Shown here: in pieces, positions 6,767 through 13,496 of the stretch
Numbering within the stretch: position 1 is the first letter of the stretch
Layout of the letters: each line of letters opens with the position of its first letter
From: CAISIP01 sp038247175
GTDB taxonomy: Bacteria; Pseudomonadota; Gammaproteobacteria; Burkholderiales; Burkholderiaceae_C
NCBI GenBank assembly: GCA_038247175.1
Contig: JBBRVD010000092.1
Span: 1-14,733, forward strand
DNA length: 14,733 nt
Reading direction: 5' to 3'
Notes under the pieces: model-generated
Database searches by the model: none
What the model was told of the DNA's origin: nothing
What the model saw: the letters and a program-made list of their open reading frames with translations, nothing else
Translations under genes and position numbers: made by a program

Positions 6767-9592
6767 TCAGTGGGCCTGGTCCCAATTGGCGCCGACCCCG
6801 ATGTCGGCCACCAGCGGCACGCGCAGCGACGCAACGGACGCCATCAGTTCGGGAATCGCCTGGCGCAACCAGCCCACTTCGTCGTCGGGCACCTCGAACA
6901 CGAGTTCGTCGTGCACCTGCATGATCATCCTCGTGGCGCGTTCCTGCGTGTCCAGCACCTGCTGAACCTTGACCATGCTGAGCTTGATCAGGTCGGCCGC
7001 CGTGCCCTGCATCGGCGCGTTGATGGCCTGGCGTTCGGCGCCGCTGCGCCGCGGCCCATTGGGCGACCGGATCTCGGGCAAGTAAAGCCGCCGGCCGAAC
7101 ACGGTCTCGACATATCCCTGCTCACGCGCCTGTTCACGGGTTTCATCCATGTAGCGCTTGACACCCGGATAACGCTGGAAATACCGCTCGATGTAGTTCC
7201 TGGCCGCCGTGTTGTCGATCGACAGGCTGCGCGCCAGGCCGAACGCGCTCATGCCGTAGATCAAGCCGAAGTTGATGACCTTGGCATACCGGCGCTGTTC
7301 GCTGCTGACCTGCTCCGGCGCCAGGCCGAACACCTCGGCCGCTGTAGCGCGGTGCACGTCCATGCCCTCGGCAAACGCCCGGACCAACGCCTCGTCTTCG
7401 CTGATGTGCGCCATGATCCGCAGTTCGATCTGGCTGTAGTCGGCACTGGCGATCATGTGGCCTCTCGGCGCCACGAAAGCCTCGCGCACCCGGCGGCCCT
7501 CCATGGTGCGGATCGGAATGTTCTGCAGATTGGGGTCGTTGCTCGACAGTCGGCCGGTCACGGCCACCGCCTGCGCGTAATGCGTGTGCACCCGGCCGGT
7601 GCGCGGCAACGCAAGTTGCGCCAGTTTGTCGGTATAGGTGCCCTTGAGCTTGGCCAGGCCGCGGTGCTCCAGGATCTTGGCCGGCAGCGGGAAATCCTCG
7701 GCCAGCTTCTCCAGCACCTCCTCGTCGGTGCTCGGCGCACCGGTGGCCGTCTTCTTGACCACCGGCAGCCCGAGCTTGCCGAAGAAGATCTCGCCGATCT
7801 GCTTCGGACTGCCCAGATTGAACGGCTGACCGGCCAGCGCATGCGCCTCGGCCTCCAGTTGCATGATGCGCTGGCCCAGTTCGTGGCTTTGCGCTGCCAG
7901 CGTCGGCGCATCGATCAACACACCATTGCGCTCGATCCGGTACAGGACCTCGCTGGAGTCGATCTCCAGCTGGTAGATGAGGGCCAGCCTGGCATCGCTC
8001 CGGATGCGCGGCCACAGCACCCGGTGCACGTCCAGTGTCTGATCCGAATCTTCGCAGGAATACTCGGCGGCACGCGCGATCTCCACCTGGTCGAAACCGA
8101 TCTGGTGCGCGCCCTTGCCGCACAGATCCTCGTAACCGATACCGCTGCGCCCCAGGTGTCGTTCGGCCAGGCTGGCCAGGCCGTGGGGGCGATGCACCTC
8201 GAGCACGTAACTTTGCAGCATGGTGTCGTGCACATACCCCTGCACCTCGATGCCATGGTTGGCGAACACGTGCCGGTCGTACTTGATGTGCTGGCCCAGC
8301 TTGGCACAGGCGGCATCTTCCAGCCAGGGCTTGAGCCGCTCGAGCACCAGGTCGCGCGGCAACTGGTCCGGCGCACCCGGGTAGTTGTGCGCCAGCGGCA
8401 CGTAGGCGGCGTGGCCCGGCTCGACGCTGAAGCTCACGCCGACGATCTCGGCCCGCATGGCGTCCAGGGAGGTGGTCTCGGTGTCGACCGCCGACAGCGC
8501 GGCGCCACGCAGCTTGACCAGCCAGGCGTCGAGCTGGCTCCACTCGAAGATGGTCTCGTATTGCGTCGTGATTGCGGACGTCTTCGTCTGCGCCAGGTCC
8601 TCGGCATCCGGGCTGTCTGCTGCCGCGCGATCCCGGGCATCGGCGCCTGGCGCAGCGGTGTCCGGGGCGCTGGCCGACAAGGTCCGCACCAGCCCCTTGA
8701 AGCCGAAAGTCTCGTAGAACTGCTTCAAGCCGGCGGCATCCTGCTCGCCGATCGCAATCGCGTCGAGCGCCGGCAACCCGGCCACCCAATCGTCCAGCTC
8801 GCAGTCGGTCTTGACCGTGAGCAGGCTGCGTCCGGTCGGCAGCCAGTCCAGCGCCTTGCGCAGGTTCTGGCCCGCCACGCCCTTGATCGTGTCGGCCTGC
8901 GCCACCAGCGCATCGAGGGAGCCGAATTCCTGCAACCATTTGGCAGCGGTCTTGGGCCCGACCTTCTCGACGCCCGGCACGTTATCGACCGTGTCACCGA
9001 CGAGGGTCTGGAAATCGACCATCAGACGCGGCGGCACGCCGAATTCGGCTTCGACTCCCGCAACGTCGCGGCGCTTGCCAGTCATCGTATCGACGATGGT
9101 GATGTGCTCGTCGACCAACTGAGCCAGGTCCTTGTCGCCGCTGGAGATGATGACCGCGAAGCCGTTGGCAGCCGCGGTCACGGCCAGCGTCCCGATCACG
9201 TCGTCGGCCTCGACACCGGGCACGTCCAGCACCTTCCAGCCAAGCAGGCGCACCACGTCATGGATCGGCGGTATCTGCGCACGCAGGTCGTCCGGCATCG
9301 GGCTGCGCTGGGCCTTGTATTGCGGATAGATCGCATCCCGGAAGGTCGGGCCTTTGGCGTCAAAGACGCAGGCCGCGTATTCGGCCGGTATCTCCTTGCG
9401 CAGGCTGCGCATCATGTTGACCATGCCCCGGATTGCACCGGTCGCGGGACTGGACGGATCGTCCGGCACGGCGCGCAGGTCCGGCATCGCATGGTAGGCA
9501 CGGTACAGGTAACTCGAACCGTCGACCAGCAGCAGCGTGGGACGGCGCGAAGCGGGTTCCAGAAGTTCAGTGTGTGATGCGAGAGCGGTCAT
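6767..9592 (-). CDS. polA: DNA polymerase I
   Basis: A 941-residue repair and Okazaki-fragment-processing polymerase, full length. The start at 9592 is the ATG of MTALASHTELLEP; the frame extends further upstream but overlaps the divergent gene. The 5'-3' exonuclease comes first: LLLVDGSSYLYRAYHA with Asp24, GVEADDVIGTLA near 130, and the helix-hairpin-helix GDTVDNVPGVEKVGPKTA near 200. The 3'-5' exonuclease keeps its acidic residues, with DTETTSLD at 370-377 (Asp370, Glu372) and YSCEDSD further on, so proofreading should be active. Polymerase motifs follow: A (SADYSQIELRIMAH, near 720), B (RRYAKVINFGLIYG, near 770) and C (QVHDELVFEVPD, near 893). There is no Shine-Dalgarno sequence, but CACAAT lies 6 bases before the ATG. 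An Ala/Asp-rich linker of about 45 residues separates the first two domains. It is divergent from the DUF2782/thrB genes by 52 bases. Confidence 0.98.
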   Translation of the reverse strand: MTALASHTELLEPASRRPTLLLVDGSSYLYRAYHAMPDLRAVPDDPSSPATGAIRGMVNMMRSLRKEIPAEYAACVFDAKGPTFRDAIYPQYKAQRSPMPDDLRAQIPPIHDVVRLLGWKVLDVPGVEADDVIGTLAVTAAANGFAVIISSGDKDLAQLVDEHITIVDTMTGKRRDVAGVEAEFGVPPRLMVDFQTLVGDTVDNVPGVEKVGPKTAAKWLQEFGSLDALVAQADTIKGVAGQNLRKALDWLPTGRSLLTVKTDCELDDWVAGLPALDAIAIGEQDAAGLKQFYETFGFKGLVRTLSASAPDTAAPGADARDRAAADSPDAEDLAQTKTSAITTQYETIFEWSQLDAWLVKLRGAALSAVDTETTSLDAMRAEIVGVSFSVEPGHAAYVPLAHNYPGAPDQLPRDLVLERLKPWLEDAACAKLGQHIKYDRHVFANHGIEVQGYVHDTMLQSYVLEVHRPHGLASLAERHLGRSGIGYEDLCGKGAHQIGFDQVEIARAAEYSCEDSDQTLDVHRVLWPRIRSDARLALIYQLEIDSSEVLYRIERNGVLIDAPTLAAQSHELGQRIMQLEAEAHALAGQPFNLGSPKQIGEIFFGKLGLPVVKKTATGAPSTDEEVLEKLAEDFPLPAKILEHRGLAKLKGTYTDKLAQLALPRTGRVHTHYAQAVAVTGRLSSNDPNLQNIPIRTMEGRRVREAFVAPRGHMIASADYSQIELRIMAHISEDEALVRAFAEGMDVHRATAAEVFGLAPEQVSSEQRRYAKVINFGLIYGMSAFGLARSLSIDNTAARNYIERYFQRYPGVKRYMDETREQAREQGYVETVFGRRLYLPEIRSPNGPRRSGAERQAINAPMQGTAADLIKLSMVKVQQVLDTQERATRMIMQVHDELVFEVPDDEVGWLRQAIPELMASVASLRVPLVADIGVGANWDQAH

Positions 9593-9598
9593 CGCGCC

Positions 9599-9604
9599 AT
9601 TGTG
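9599..9604 (-). promoter_or_regulatory. possible polA -10 box (CACAAT)
   Basis: On the minus strand CACAAT is followed by six bases and then the polA ATG at 9592. Transcription starting the usual 6-7 bases downstream would begin at the start codon, and polA has no ribosome-binding site, so a leaderless mRNA is plausible. The hexamer differs from the consensus TATAAT at two positions. Confidence 0.4.
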
Positions 9605-9631
9605 CCTGCCACGGACCGGGCGCAGTGCACC

Positions 9632-9637
9632 TACAAT
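9632..9637 (+). promoter_or_regulatory. possible -10 box (TACAAT) for the DUF2782/thrB unit
   Basis: TACAAT is followed by seven bases and then the ATG at 9645, which again places the predicted transcript start at the start codon. No Shine-Dalgarno sequence is present. No clear -35 hexamer is seen at 16-18 bases upstream (around 9609-9614). Confidence 0.45.
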
Positions 9638-9644
9638 CGCACCG

Positions 9645-9983
9645 ATGCCCCACCACCGCTTCGCAACTTTCTGCCTGCTGGCCACGACCCTGGCCTGGAG
9701 CGCATCGTCTGCTGCGCAGAGCGCGCCGGCCGACGGCGCGACCTCTGCGCCGGGCGGGCGTGCGGACCAGCGCATCGAACGCATCCAGATCGAGGATGGC
9801 GGCTCGCGCATCGACGAGCTGCGTGTGGGCGGCGAAACCCAGAGCATCGTGGTCTCGCCCAAAGGCGGCATGCCGGCATATGAAGTCCTGCCTGGAGGCG
9901 CCAACCGCAACCTGACGCGGGGCGAGCGTGGCAACGGCACCACCAGCGGCGGCACGCGGGTCTGGAAGCTGCTGGACTTCTAG
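9645..9983 (+). CDS. small exported DUF2782-family protein
   Basis: A 112-residue protein starting at the ATG at 9645. The first 23 or so residues form a signal peptide (MPHHRFATFCLLATTLAWSA, likely cut after the SSA or AQS region), so the mature protein is periplasmic. The mature part starts with a low-complexity Ala/Gly/Pro stretch, then a compact conserved region: RIERIQIEDGGSRIDELRVGG, TQSIVVSPKGGMPAYEVLP and a C-terminal RVWKLLDF. This pattern, and the position between divergent polA and downstream thrB, match the DUF2782 family as I know it from pseudomonads and betaproteobacteria. Its function is unknown. I see no catalytic motif and no cysteine in the mature region; the family may act as a small structural or binding protein. 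thrB begins 16 bases after the stop, so the two are probably one transcript. Confidence 0.85.
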   Translation: MPHHRFATFCLLATTLAWSASSAAQSAPADGATSAPGGRADQRIERIQIEDGGSRIDELRVGGETQSIVVSPKGGMPAYEVLPGGANRNLTRGERGNGTTSGGTRVWKLLDF

Positions 9984-9999
9984 GCCGACCTGCGCATCC

Positions 10000-10995
10000 A
10001 TGGCGGTATACACGGAGGTCGCACCCGTCGAGGCGGGCGATCTGCTCCACCAGCTTGGCCTTGGCGATCTGCATGCGATGCAGGGTTGCGCCGGCGGTAT
10101 CGAAAACACCAACTATTTCGTCAGCACCAGCGGGGGCGAATATGTGCTCACACTGTTCGAACGCCTGGGCTTCGAGCAGCTGCCGTTCTATCTGGCCCTG
10201 ATGAAGCACCTGGCCGCGCGCGGCATCCCGGTGCCGGACCCCGCGCCGGACGCCGCCGGCATCTACCTGCACCGGCTCAAGGGCAAGCCGGCCACGGTGG
10301 TCAACCGCCTGTCGGGAAAGAGCGCGTTGGCGCCCGATGCCAGCCACTGCACCGCAGTGGGCGCCATGCTGGCACGCATGCACCTGGCGGGCCTCGACTT
10401 CCCGCTGGCGCAGCCCAACCTGCGCGCGCTGCCGTGGTGGAACGAAACCGTGCCGGTGGTGTTGCCGCACGTCGATGCGTCGCAGGCAGACCTGCTGCGC
10501 TCCGAGCTCGCCTACCAGAACCATGTGGCCGCATCGTCTGCCTACCATGCACTGGCACGTGGGGCCATCCATGCCGATCTGTTCCGCGACAACGTGTTGT
10601 TCGATACCGGTGTCGACGCGCCCGACCCGCAGGGCAAGCCCCGACTCAGCGGCTTCTTCGATTTCTATTTCGCCGGTGTCGACAGCTGGTTGTTCGACAT
10701 CGCCGTCTGCCTGAACGACTGGTGCATCGACCTGGACAGCTGCACGGCCGACCGGTCGCGCAGCCGCAGCCTGTTGGCGGCGTACCATGCCGTGCGCCCG
10801 CTGACCGCGCCCGAACGGCAGTTGTTGCCGGCCATGCTGCGGGCCGGTGCCCTGCGCTTTTGGATCTCCCGGTTGTGGGACCTGCACCTGCCGCGCGAGG
10901 CATCGATGCTCAAGGCCCATGACCCGACCCATTTCGAACGGGTGCTGCGCGCGCGTGTCCGCCAGCCCCTGACCCCGGGCTACCTGGGCCTGTGA
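10000..10995 (+). CDS. thrB: homoserine kinase (aminoglycoside-phosphotransferase fold)
   Basis: A 331-residue cytoplasmic enzyme that phosphorylates homoserine with ATP in threonine synthesis. It is the pseudomonad/betaproteobacterial type with an APH/choline-kinase fold, unrelated to the GHMP-type ThrB of E. coli. Evidence: the start MAVYTEVAPVEAGDLL, the substrate/ATP-lobe segment GCAGGIENTNYFVST, the catalytic Brenner motif HADLFRDN at 191-198 (catalytic Asp193, Asn198), and the metal-binding GFFDFYFAG at 218-226 with Asp221, followed by WLFDIAVCLNDWC. The family is about 310-330 residues long. The ATG at 10000 is chosen because the conserved N terminus begins there; there is no Shine-Dalgarno sequence, so it may be translated by coupling with the DUF2782 gene 16 bases upstream. 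No leader peptide or threonine attenuator is visible. Confidence 0.94.
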   Translation: MAVYTEVAPVEAGDLLHQLGLGDLHAMQGCAGGIENTNYFVSTSGGEYVLTLFERLGFEQLPFYLALMKHLAARGIPVPDPAPDAAGIYLHRLKGKPATVVNRLSGKSALAPDASHCTAVGAMLARMHLAGLDFPLAQPNLRALPWWNETVPVVLPHVDASQADLLRSELAYQNHVAASSAYHALARGAIHADLFRDNVLFDTGVDAPDPQGKPRLSGFFDFYFAGVDSWLFDIAVCLNDWCIDLDSCTADRSRSRSLLAAYHAVRPLTAPERQLLPAMLRAGALRFWISRLWDLHLPREASMLKAHDPTHFERVLRARVRQPLTPGYLGL

Positions 10996-11055
10996 ATGCC
11001 GCCGCGCCAGCCAGCTCCGGGCGGACCGATGGGCGCTTTGGCTGACAATACGTGA

Positions 11056-11061
11056 TTGACA
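11056..11061 (+). promoter_or_regulatory. possible -35 box (TTGACA) upstream of the BPSS1780-family gene
   Basis: The 118-base gap after thrB contains an exact TTGACA at 11056-11061, but the sequence 16-18 bases further on (TTGCCG region) is a poor -10. GACAAT at 11044-11049 is a second partial element. A promoter somewhere in this gap is likely from the gap length, but its exact place is unclear. Confidence 0.3.
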
Positions 11062-11113
11062 CATATGCGGAGGCCGGTTGCCGCACACCCCGAAAGACCG
11101 GCATGACTGCACC

Positions 11114-11911
11114 ATGAAACTTCACATCGTTCCGGCGCGCAATGGCATCGCCTGGGTCAAACTGGGTATCCGTACCTTTTTCCGCCAGCCACTGGCGTTG
11201 TCGGGCCTGTTCTTCATGTTCCTGGCCGTGATGTCGCTGGCCAGCATGGTCCCGTTCATCGGGCTCGGGCTGGCCATGGCCTTGTTGCCGGCCTGCACAC
11301 TGGGCCTGATGGCTGCCAGCAAGGAGGCCGATGCCGGCAATTTCCCGATGCCGCTGGTATTCCTGAGCGCATTTCGCGCCGGACGGCAGCAGTTGCGCGC
11401 GATGTTGACGCTCGGCGTGATGTACGGCGTCGGACTGGCCATCGTGATGGGCGTCACGGCCCTGTTCGACGGGGGCCGCTTCGCAGCGGGTTACCTGGCA
11501 GGCAGCGCACCATCGATCGATCTGGCACGTGACCCCGACAGCCGGGCTGCGATGATGGCATTCCTGCTGCTGCAGCTGCCACTGTCGCTGATGTTCTGGC
11601 ATGCGCCGGCACTGGTGCACTGGCACCAGGTGCCACCCCTCAAAAGTGTGTTCTTCAGCCTGATAGCCTGCCTGCGCAACCTGCTGGCCTTCACCGTGTT
11701 CGGCCTGGCCTGGGTTTCGATCACGATGGCGCTGATCGTGGTCGTCTCGCTGCTGACCGGAATTCTGGGCAGCCCCCAGGTGGCCGGCGTGGTGCTGCTG
11801 CCGGGTACGCTGATGATTGCCGCGATGATCTTCACCTCGACCTATTTCTCGTTCCGGGACTGCTTCCTGACCGACCCCAACACGCCGACGACCGGGACGG
11901 CCGAACCCTGA
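11114..11911 (+). CDS. BPSS1780-family integral membrane protein
   Basis: A 265-residue inner-membrane protein of unknown function. The opening MKLHIVPARNGIAWVKLG and the following basic segment FFRQPLAL match what I know of the BPSS1780 family, named after a Burkholderia pseudomallei locus. About six or seven hydrophobic helices are visible near residues 27-47, 49-68, 95-117, 145-165, 180-200, 201-226 and 228-250. A loop of about 25 residues (DGGRFAAGYLAG to DPDSRAA) separates the third and fourth. No catalytic motif is visible. The start is uncertain: the ATG at 11114 fits the family's N terminus, but the only good ribosome-binding site (GGAGG, 11069-11073) lies four bases before a TTG at 11078 in the same frame, which would add 12 residues. 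A four-codon ORF (11103-11117) overlaps the ATG. It lies 118 bases after thrB and before a FecR-domain gene. Confidence 0.82.
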   Translation: MKLHIVPARNGIAWVKLGIRTFFRQPLALSGLFFMFLAVMSLASMVPFIGLGLAMALLPACTLGLMAASKEADAGNFPMPLVFLSAFRAGRQQLRAMLTLGVMYGVGLAIVMGVTALFDGGRFAAGYLAGSAPSIDLARDPDSRAAMMAFLLLQLPLSLMFWHAPALVHWHQVPPLKSVFFSLIACLRNLLAFTVFGLAWVSITMALIVVVSLLTGILGSPQVAGVVLLPGTLMIAAMIFTSTYFSFRDCFLTDPNTPTTGTAEP

Positions 11912-11966
11912 CACTGGGCCGGTCCAGAAGTACCATTGGGCCCTGGATGCAAGCCGCCCCGCACCG

Positions 11967-11972
11967 TAAGGA
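11967..11972 (+). promoter_or_regulatory. strong ribosome-binding site of the FecR-domain gene
   Basis: AAGGAG is placed about seven bases before the ATG at 11979. It is one of the few canonical Shine-Dalgarno sequences in the window and fixes the start of this gene, making the twin-arginine at residues 19-20 part of the protein. Confidence 0.7.
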
Positions 11973-11978
11973 GAAAAC

Positions 11979-12737
11979 ATGCACCGCCACGTCCTGATTG
12001 ACCGCTCCGAGAAAGAAGTTCTCTGGTTTCAGCGCCGCAGCTTCCTGAGCGCTGCCGCCGCATGGACGACCATGGGCGGTTTTGCCTCGGCCCAGGCGCA
12101 GTCGCGCAGCAACATCGTCGAGTTGCAGGGGGATGCCTTGCTCAACGGACAGCGACTGCTGCCGCAAGACACCATCCAGACCGGCGACCAGGTTGCGACC
12201 GGGCCGGGCGCGACGCTGGTGTTCATCGTCGGCGACGCCTCGTTCAAGGTACGCCAGAACTCGCAGATGGCGGTCGAACGCGGCGAGTCACTCAATGCGG
12301 TCAGCGTGTTGCGCTTGCTCGCCGGTGCAGTGGCCAGCGTCTGGGGCCGCGGCAACACGCGCCAGATTGTGACCCCGACGCTCACCGCCGGCATCCGCGG
12401 TACCGGTGTTTATGCCGAGGTGCCAGCCAACGGCAACGGGCGCAGCTATTTCTGCAATTGTTATGGCACGATCGATCTGGCGGCTGGCACCGATCGCCTG
12501 ACCAGCCAATCCGGCTACCACCAGGCGTTCTGGGCTGAAGTACAGGCGAAAGACGGCCGGATGCTGACCCCGGCAGGCGCGATCAACCATACGGACGAAG
12601 AGCTCGAAGTGCTGGCGCGCCTGGCAGGCCAACGCACCGCCTGGCAGATCGCGGGGAAGAAGGGCGTGAAGGACGGGCGCGGCTATATGGAAGACAAGCC
12701 TGGCGCGGGCCATCCGGCATCGATGCCGCGCGGCTGA
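11979..12737 (+). CDS. Tat-exported FecR-domain protein
   Basis: A 252-residue protein. Residues 18-24 read QRRSFLS, a twin-arginine (Tat) type motif, followed by an Ala-rich hydrophobic stretch and a likely cleavage near ASA-QAQ (36-41); the protein should fold in the cytoplasm and be exported. The mature part carries a FecR-type beta domain: LLPQDTIQTGDQVATGPGA, LVFIVGDASFKVRQNSQ, SVLRLLAGAVASVWG and PTLTAGIRGTGVYAEV. After it come a CNCYG motif, GYHQAFW, INHTDEELEVL and a Gly/Lys-rich tail. Classical FecR proteins are membrane anti-sigma regulators with a cytoplasmic N terminus; this one has no such segment and no sigma-factor or TonB-receptor gene nearby, so it is more likely a stand-alone periplasmic protein. 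The gap to the previous gene is 67 bases. Domain assignment is fairly sure; the function is unknown. Confidence 0.83.
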   Translation: MHRHVLIDRSEKEVLWFQRRSFLSAAAAWTTMGGFASAQAQSRSNIVELQGDALLNGQRLLPQDTIQTGDQVATGPGATLVFIVGDASFKVRQNSQMAVERGESLNAVSVLRLLAGAVASVWGRGNTRQIVTPTLTAGIRGTGVYAEVPANGNGRSYFCNCYGTIDLAAGTDRLTSQSGYHQAFWAEVQAKDGRMLTPAGAINHTDEELEVLARLAGQRTAWQIAGKKGVKDGRGYMEDKPGAGHPASMPRG

Positions 12738-12760
12738 AGCGCCAGCGCCCCTGCAGCACC

Positions 12761-12780
12761 CGCGGGCTTGGCCTGCCGCG
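12761..12780 (+). terminator. possible terminator of the FecR-domain gene
   Basis: CGCGG (12761-12765) can pair with CCGCG (12776-12780), with a further G-C pair possible through a bulge; TTGTTG follows. It lies 23 bases after the stop codon. The stem is short and the T-run is broken. Confidence 0.35.
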
Positions 12781-12900
12781 TTGTTGAACCTGTCAATGGC
12801 AGTTGACCGCTCGATTTCCGCTGGAGACGCGGATCGAACCTGACGATTGTGGCCACGAAGTTTGTCACCTGTTGGGCGAGAGCGCTATGCACCCGATCGC

Positions 12901-12916
12901 ACCAACTGCCGTTGGT
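12901..12916. terminator. possible terminator hairpin after the TPR gene
   Basis: ACCAAC (12901-12906) and GTTGGT (12911-12916) form a 6-bp stem with a TGCC loop, 11 bases downstream of the TPR stop on the minus strand. No T-run follows on either strand, so the strength is doubtful. Confidence 0.35.
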
Positions 12917-12927
12917 AGGTTGCCTTG

Positions 12928-13395
12928 TCAGTTCTTCGCCTTGTACTCGGCGATCGCCTGCGCCAGGTCGACATATTCCTCGCAGCTGGTGTTGCCGCAG
13001 ATCTGCTGCAGTGACGCCAGGTGCTTTTCCGCCTCCTGCGGTTTCTTGTCCATCAGGTAGGCCTCACCGATGTATTCGTGCGCGCCCTTGTGCCGCGGAT
13101 CGAGATCGATCGCCTTTTTGTAATGCTCGAACGCCTTGGCCAGGTTCGGGGTGGCCTGCTTGCGGTAGCTGTAACCCAGCAGGTTATGGACGTCGGCGTT
13201 GCGCGGCTCGTCGCGGACCGCCCGGTTCAGTTCCGCCAGGGCCTTGCGCCAGTCCTTGCTCTGGATTGCCTGGCGCGCGACATCCATGCGCTCGCCGGCA
13301 CTGGGTGGGGTGTAAGCCGAACTGGTGTCGGCCGCCTGCAACAGCGGGCAGGCCAGGGCGGCAACGAGAAGCGAGGCGACAACGGGAAGTTTCAT
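12928..13395 (-). CDS. small exported tetratricopeptide-repeat protein
   Basis: A 155-residue protein with a signal peptide (MKLPVVASLLVAALACPLLQ, likely cut after LQA at residue 21), so it should be periplasmic. A lipoprotein box around Cys16 (A-L-A-C) is poor, so signal peptidase I cleavage is preferred. The mature part has about three TPR units: residues 36-67 (ARQAIQSKDWRKALAELNRA), 69-102 (VHNLLGYSYRKQ, AFEHYKKAIDLDPRHK) and 104-128 (AHEYIGEAYLMDKKPQEAEK). The C-terminal end has two cysteines (ICGNTSCEEY) able to form a disulfide, then an acidic/basic helix EYKAKN. TPR proteins act as binding scaffolds; the partner is unknown. No Shine-Dalgarno sequence precedes the ATG. A hairpin with a T-run lies 18 bases upstream, between this gene and the end of uvrD. 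Confidence 0.85.
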   Translation of the reverse strand: MKLPVVASLLVAALACPLLQAADTSSAYTPPSAGERMDVARQAIQSKDWRKALAELNRAVRDEPRNADVHNLLGYSYRKQATPNLAKAFEHYKKAIDLDPRHKGAHEYIGEAYLMDKKPQEAEKHLASLQQICGNTSCEEYVDLAQAIAEYKAKN

Positions 13396-13412
13396 GGCAA
13401 GGAGTGAGGTTT

Positions 13413-13435
13413 AAAAGGGCTCTGACCCACAGCCC
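13413..13435 (-). terminator. intrinsic terminator-like hairpin with T-run between uvrD and the TPR gene
   Basis: On the minus strand GGGCT, a nine-base loop and AGCCC are followed by TTTTAA. This is the only hairpin with a T-run in the window. It could end uvrD transcription, and its T/A-rich end may also overlap a promoter for the TPR gene, which starts 18 bases later. Confidence 0.5.
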
Positions 13436-13457
13436 GGCCCGGGAGTTCCACCCCACG

Positions 13458-13488
13458 GCAGTTTCCGTGAACGGGTACCGGAAACTGC
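13458..13488. terminator. perfect 10-bp inverted repeat just after uvrD
   Basis: GCAGTTTCCG (13458-13467) and CGGAAACTGC (13479-13488) are exact reverse complements with an 11-base loop. It starts eight bases after the uvrD stop on the minus strand. No T-run follows, so it is either an RNA 3'-end stabilising hairpin or part of a two-hairpin terminator with the element at 13413-13435. Confidence 0.6.
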
Positions 13489-13496
13489 GAGGTCGG

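Larger units (their letters stand above)
12738..12927. other. intergenic region between convergent FecR-domain and TPR genes
   Basis: A 190-base gap between two gene ends. It contains two weak hairpins (12761-12780 and 12901-12916) and nothing else I can support. The middle part is less GC-rich than the genes. Confidence 0.6.

Noticed and set aside
6338..9577. A 1079-codon open frame on the + strand covering most of polA
   Set aside because: It lies opposite polA, whose motifs are complete, and its residues show no family signature. In GC-rich DNA long antisense frames arise from codon bias.
12822..12842. A tRNA T-loop-like string on the - strand (AGGTTCGATCC followed by CTCCA)
   Set aside because: The flanking bases do not form a 5-bp T-stem, and no acceptor, D or anticodon stem can be drawn upstream. 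I treat it as chance, though a decayed tRNA fragment cannot be fully excluded.
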